Assembly: GCA_030594795.1 (NCBI GenBank)
Contig: JAUVEK010000061.1
Coordinates: 1-7,583, forward strand
DNA length: 7,583 nucleotides
Direction: 5' to 3'
DNA from: Candidatus Nanohalarchaeota archaeon
GTDB taxonomy: Archaea > EX4484-52 > B79-G9
Part shown: positions 4,565 through 7,583 of the stretch, in pieces
Layout of the letters: the number at the start of each line of letters is the position of its first letter
Position numbering within the stretch: the stretch's first letter is position 1
Translations under genes and position numbers: made by a program
Notes under the pieces: model-generated
The model's input: the letters and a program-made list of their open reading frames with translations, nothing else
What the model was told of the DNA's origin: nothing
Databases searched by the model: none

Positions 4565-5287
4565 ATGTTCTTTCCTAATATTCTCGAAGAAATAGGGCTT
4601 ACAGAAAATGAATCCAAAGTATATCTTGCCCTCCTCAAGTTCGGCTCAGCTACAGCAGGTGAGATATCAGAAAAGAGCGGCGTACACAGGCGCAATGTAT
4701 ATGATGCAATCGAGCGCCTCAAGGAAAAACAACTGGTGAATGCGCTTGCAAAGAACAATAAAAAATACTTCCAGCCAAGTGACCCGGGAGAACTTATAAA
4801 CATACTTCGGAACAAGGAAAAGAATATTGAGTCAATGCTTCCTGACCTCAAAAAAATGTATGATAACCCTGAAACCAAGCCGGTGGTGCAGGCATTTTAC
4901 GGAGACGAGGGCCTGAAAATAATCATGGACATGCAGACAGAAGACAACCATGAAATCTTCGTCCTTGCAAGCAGGGATTCAGTTGCGGAAATGCTCAGGT
5001 TCACGTATCCTGAGTATGTCAAAAAAAGAGTTGAGAAGGGCATCTGGATCAATTTCATCTTCAACTCATTTGAAGGCGGGAAAAACGTATCGTCTGCTCC
5101 TCTCTCGAGAGTAAGGTATTTCCCGAAGGAATACTCTGTGCCATCAACTTTCATGATATGGGGTGAAAAATCCTCTATAATGCTGTTCACAGAAAAAGCG
5201 CCACTGATAATGCTTTTTGACAACCCGAAAATTGCAAAAGACTTTATGGACTATTTCAATATCGTCTGGGAAATTGCGATCCGCTGA
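4565..5287 (+). CDS. TrmB-family transcriptional regulator
   Basis: This 240-residue protein belongs to the archaeal TrmB family of DNA-binding regulators. The winged helix spans about residues 5-70: LTENESKVYLALLKFG (12-27), AGEISEKSGV, the recognition helix HRRNVYDAIERLKEKQLV (41-58), and a wing ending KKYFQPSDP. A charged helical linker (76-100) suits dimerisation. From about 106 (VVQAFYGDEGLKIIMDM) it has the alpha/beta effector-type domain found in shorter TrmB proteins. The long C-terminal sugar-binding domain of the Thermococcus type TrmB is absent, so sugar sensing cannot be assumed. The ATG at 4565 is supported by GTGAT eight bases upstream. A palindrome at 4488-4501 hints at autoregulation. 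The gene precedes the CBS-domain transporter by about 100 bases, but that gene seems to have its own promoter, so control of it is possible rather than shown. Confidence 0.85.
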   Translation: MFFPNILEEIGLTENESKVYLALLKFGSATAGEISEKSGVHRRNVYDAIERLKEKQLVNALAKNNKKYFQPSDPGELINILRNKEKNIESMLPDLKKMYDNPETKPVVQAFYGDEGLKIIMDMQTEDNHEIFVLASRDSVAEMLRFTYPEYVKKRVEKGIWINFIFNSFEGGKNVSSAPLSRVRYFPKEYSVPSTFMIWGEKSSIMLFTEKAPLIMLFDNPKIAKDFMDYFNIVWEIAIR

Positions 5288-5333
5288 GCAAGCCTATAAA
5301 AGTGAATTTCCAGATGTTGCACTTAGACAAAGA

Positions 5334-5385
5334 CATATAAAAAATAGAAAATAACATAGACTATCAAAAATACAACATTTGTTGT
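5334..5385 (+). promoter_or_regulatory. Probable promoter and dyad operator before the transporter gene
   Basis: ATATAAAAAA (about 5334-5343) is a good TATA-like box with an expected start near 5363. ACAACA-TT-TGTTGT (5372-5385) is a perfect 6+2+6 dyad that lies just downstream of that start and seven bases before the ATG. Its two-base centre rules out a hairpin and fits a protein-bound operator. A further TATA-like CTATAAAAG lies at about 5294-5302. Confidence 0.4.
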
Positions 5386-5391
5386 GTGCCT

Positions 5392-6633
5392 ATGGATGCT
5401 GAAATTATAATTCTGATCGTGCTCATAATACTGTCAGGGACATTCTCAGGCATAGAGACCGCCATCTTCTCACTCAGCGACATCAAAGTACGGAACCTTG
5501 TAAAGCAGGGTAGGAGAGGTGCAAAAACACTCAAAAAACTCAAGGAAAACCCGCACAGGCTTCTTATTACAATACTCTTCGGCAACAACATCGTAAATGT
5601 CGGCGCATCCGCGCTTGCAACTGTAATAGTCACAAATGCGCTCGGCTCGACAGCAGTAGGCATAAGCCTTGGAATAGCGACAGGCATGATGACATTCATC
5701 CTCCTGGTATTCGGGGAAATAACCCCCAAAGCCCTCGCGCACCAGAACGCAGAAAAAATATCCCTGCTGTCCGCAAAGCCAATTGACACCCTGACAAAAA
5801 TACTGTCGCCTGTAATATGGCTCCTTGAAAAAATAACTGGCTTCATCATAAAGATAATAGGAGGCGAGCCGGAAAAAGGACTAATAACTGTCGACGAGCT
5901 CAGGACAACAATATCAGTCGGGGCAGAAGAAGGCATAATCAAGAGAGACGAGGAGGAAATCATACATAATGTCTTTGAATTCGGCAGTACATCTGCAGGA
6001 GAAATCATGATACCCAGAACCGATATGTTCTGCCTTGAGGCAGATACGAAAATAAAAGATGTCATGAAAGTCGTGCCTGGGAACAGGTACACGAGAATAC
6101 CTGTATACAGGGAGCGCCGCGATAACATAATAGGCATACTTTATGTGAAAGACATCATCAAGTACATAGGTAAAAAAGACAGTAATACTATAGAAAAGAT
6201 AATTCGCCCGGCATACTTTGTCCCGGAAACCAAGAACCTTCCCCTTCTCCTTAAGGAATTCAGGAAAAAAAGAGTACACATCGCAATAGTGGTTGACGAA
6301 TCCGGCGGAGTTGAAGGGCTCGTGACTCTTGAAGACATCCTGGAAGAAATCGTGGGTGAAATCTATGATGAAACAGACGCAAGAGAGACACTCATAAAAC
6401 CAGCCACAAACGAAAGCTTTGAAATCGAGGGAAAAACAGAGATTGACGATGTCAACAAAATCCTGAAAACTGACATCCATGAGGAGCACTTCAACACAAT
6501 TGCAGGCTATATAATCCACAATCTCGGGAGAATCCCGAAAAAAGGTGAAAAAGTCAAATTAGACAAGATGAAGATCACTATTCTTGATGCTGATGACAAA
6601 AAAATAAGAAAGTTGAGGATAAAAGTTGTCTGA
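5392..6633 (+). CDS. CorB/CNNM-type membrane protein with DUF21, CBS pair and CorC/HlyC domain
   Basis: This 413-residue protein belongs to the CNNM/CorB family, linked to magnesium (or divalent cation) export and homeostasis. The DUF21 membrane domain covers about 1-160: SGTFSGIETA (15-24), GNNIVN (64-69) and FGEITPKAL (107-115) match its conserved ion-site segments, with hydrophobic helices at about 3-20, 57-80, 85-108 and 132-155. A paired CBS domain follows from IMIPRTDM (205-212) to VVDESGGVEGLVTLEDILEE (300-319); in this family it binds Mg-ATP and gates transport. GEIYDETD precedes a CorC/HlyC domain (about 342-411). Length and domain order are complete. ATG at 5392 is preferred over GTG at 5386; neither has a clear ribosome binding site. 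The MEMO gene starts 26 bases after the stop and may share the transcript. Ion identity is inferred from the family. Confidence 0.88.
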   Translation: MDAEIIILIVLIILSGTFSGIETAIFSLSDIKVRNLVKQGRRGAKTLKKLKENPHRLLITILFGNNIVNVGASALATVIVTNALGSTAVGISLGIATGMMTFILLVFGEITPKALAHQNAEKISLLSAKPIDTLTKILSPVIWLLEKITGFIIKIIGGEPEKGLITVDELRTTISVGAEEGIIKRDEEEIIHNVFEFGSTSAGEIMIPRTDMFCLEADTKIKDVMKVVPGNRYTRIPVYRERRDNIIGILYVKDIIKYIGKKDSNTIEKIIRPAYFVPETKNLPLLLKEFRKKRVHIAIVVDESGGVEGLVTLEDILEEIVGEIYDETDARETLIKPATNESFEIEGKTEIDDVNKILKTDIHEEHFNTIAGYIIHNLGRIPKKGEKVKLDKMKITILDADDKKIRKLRIKVV

Positions 6634-6659
6634 TTATCTATGCAAAGAGCATCTTCCTC

Positions 6660-7583
6660 ATGGTGAGACCAACGAAAAACAAAAACCACGACATATCCAC
6701 AAAAGACCGGAAAAAGACCCAAACACGGGCATCAAAAAGCACAAAAGAGGATAAAAACAAAAACACATCCGCAAAGGAGCGGGTAGGGGCGAAAGGGCGG
6801 ACATCAAAAAGAACAAAGGGGGATATAGTCAAAAAAAAACAGGCACATAAAACCAAAGACAGACTAATACCACTTGCCCTGCTCATAATACTTGCAATTC
6901 TAATATATATGTCACTTGAAAGACCCGGCACTACAGAAAACAGCAGCAGCCAGCAAATCACGCGCAATCCTGCAGTTGAAGGAACATTCTATCCGTCGTC
7001 GAAAAATGACTTGGAAACCACTATCCGGAAATATTATGAAAACGTAGATGATAGCATTCTCCCGAAAGATATCCGTGCAATAATCGCTCCCCATGCAGGA
7101 TACACATACTCAGGACAGACTGCTGCCTTTGCATACAAGAACGCAGGAGGCAGAACAGTACTCTTGCTTGCGCCAAGCCATTACTTTTATTTTAATGGCG
7201 CATCAATAGCAAATGCCACGCATTACAAGACACCGCTGGGCGCAATTAAATTATCATCCAAAACAGGCAGCATCAAAGAAGACCTCAGAAAAGCCGACCT
7301 CCTATACTCAGAAAAGAACGCGCACAAAAAAGAGCACTCGATTGAAGTGCAGCTCCCCTTCATCCAAGAAAGCTTCAATGATCCTGAAATAATACCAATA
7401 TTGATAGGCGGCGCCACAAGTTTCGATGACCTCGCAAAAATAGCGGACATACTGAACGAGTATATAGACGAAAGTACACTGATAGTCGCAAGTTCAGACT
7501 TCACCCATTACGGCCCGCGATTCAGCTATGTCCCGTTCACAGGAGACATAGAAGAGAACATAAAGAAACTGGATTATGGAGCA
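6660..7583 (+). CDS. Membrane-anchored MEMO1-family protein (AmmeMemoRadiSam system protein B), cut at window end
   Basis: The frame stays open to the last base (308 codons, about 90 residues of the domain missing). The MEMO domain starts near residue 103: NPAVEGTFYP (103-112), IIAPHAGYTYSG (141-152), APSH (171-174), EHSIEVQLPF (225-234), and ASSDFTHYG (277-285). H145 and H174 match metal-ligand histidines of human MEMO1; the third ligand lies beyond the window. In prokaryotes this family travels with AMMECR1-like and radical SAM proteins, neither visible here. Unusually, residues 1-68 form a lysine-rich tail with an internal duplication, followed by one membrane helix (69-86). With so basic an N-terminus the helix should be oriented tail-in, placing the MEMO domain outside the cell. 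The ATG at 6660 follows the transporter stop by 26 bases; no strong ribosome binding site is seen. The reaction is unknown. Confidence 0.85.
   Translation, partial: MVRPTKNKNHDISTKDRKKTQTRASKSTKEDKNKNTSAKERVGAKGRTSKRTKGDIVKKKQAHKTKDRLIPLALLIILAILIYMSLERPGTTENSSSQQITRNPAVEGTFYPSSKNDLETTIRKYYENVDDSILPKDIRAIIAPHAGYTYSGQTAAFAYKNAGGRTVLLLAPSHYFYFNGASIANATHYKTPLGAIKLSSKTGSIKEDLRKADLLYSEKNAHKKEHSIEVQLPFIQESFNDPEIIPILIGGATSFDDLAKIADILNEYIDESTLIVASSDFTHYGPRFSYVPFTGDIEENIKKLDYGA
6693..6833 (+). repeat. 72-bp tandem duplication within the MEMO-protein tail
   Basis: Codons 12-34 (6693-6761) and 36-58 (6765-6833) align without gaps at an offset of 72 bases. I count 48 of 69 identical bases. Both copies share TCA-AAA-AG at the same place and a GAT three codons before the end. 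At protein level STKDR / SAKER and RASKSTKED / RTSKRTKGD correspond. The duplication accounts for most of the basic tail. Confidence 0.7.

Noticed and set aside
5364..6137. 257-codon minus-strand frame opposite the transporter gene
   Set aside because: It is the mirror of a well supported CorB/CNNM gene. Its serine- and isoleucine-rich product has no recognisable domain.
1..7583. tRNA or rRNA genes
   Set aside because: On reading both strands I saw no TTC-arm/anticodon pattern or rRNA-like block. A tRNAscan run was not possible.

Overview
The window looks archaeal. It carries a TrmB-type transcriptional regulator, a CorB/CNNM-type CBS membrane protein, a MEMO1-family protein and a winged-helix/RelE-like toxin–antitoxin remnant. 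AT-rich TATA-like boxes lie about 26 bases upstream of several start codons, as expected for leaderless archaeal transcripts. The lineage cannot be fixed from this sequence; a DPANN-type or deeply branching euryarchaeal genome is a guess.

The window splits into two parts. Positions 1 to about 4340 are AT-rich accessory DNA: spot counts give 17 G+C of 60 at 1021-1080 and 11 of 60 at 2641-2700. In order it holds a winged-helix antitoxin gene (36-299), a broken RelE/ParE-type toxin gene (300-556), a structured repeat E1 with a short module M, a divergent pair of genes, a second M and E copy, and a small lipoprotein gene framed by a 14-bp perfect inverted repeat. The divergent pair encodes a GCS2-like amide-bond-forming ligase (minus strand) and an N-formylglutamate-amidohydrolase-like enzyme (plus strand). 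From about 4340 onward the DNA is richer in G+C (24 of 60 at 4741-4800, 30 of 60 at 5581-5640) and looks like ordinary chromosome. It holds a degenerate 41-42 bp tandem repeat, the TrmB-family regulator, the CBS-domain transporter, and a membrane-anchored MEMO-family protein cut by the window end.

The most interesting points are these. First, E1/M and M'/E2 flank the amidoligase/amidohydrolase pair. They are built from mini-hairpins whose loops, on the plus strand only, are nearly all GNA or GNNA, the loop class known to make single-stranded DNA hairpins unusually stable. The stems covary between the copies, and the outer arrangement loosely recalls integron attC sites, although no integrase is visible. 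Second, the ligase/hydrolase pair shares a 63-bp or shorter promoter region and may make and break one amide bond in an uncharacterised peptide-like compound. Third, the toxin has lost its central segment while its antitoxin is intact. Fourth, the MEMO protein has a lysine-rich cytoplasmic tail that arose by a 72-bp tandem duplication, followed by a single membrane anchor.
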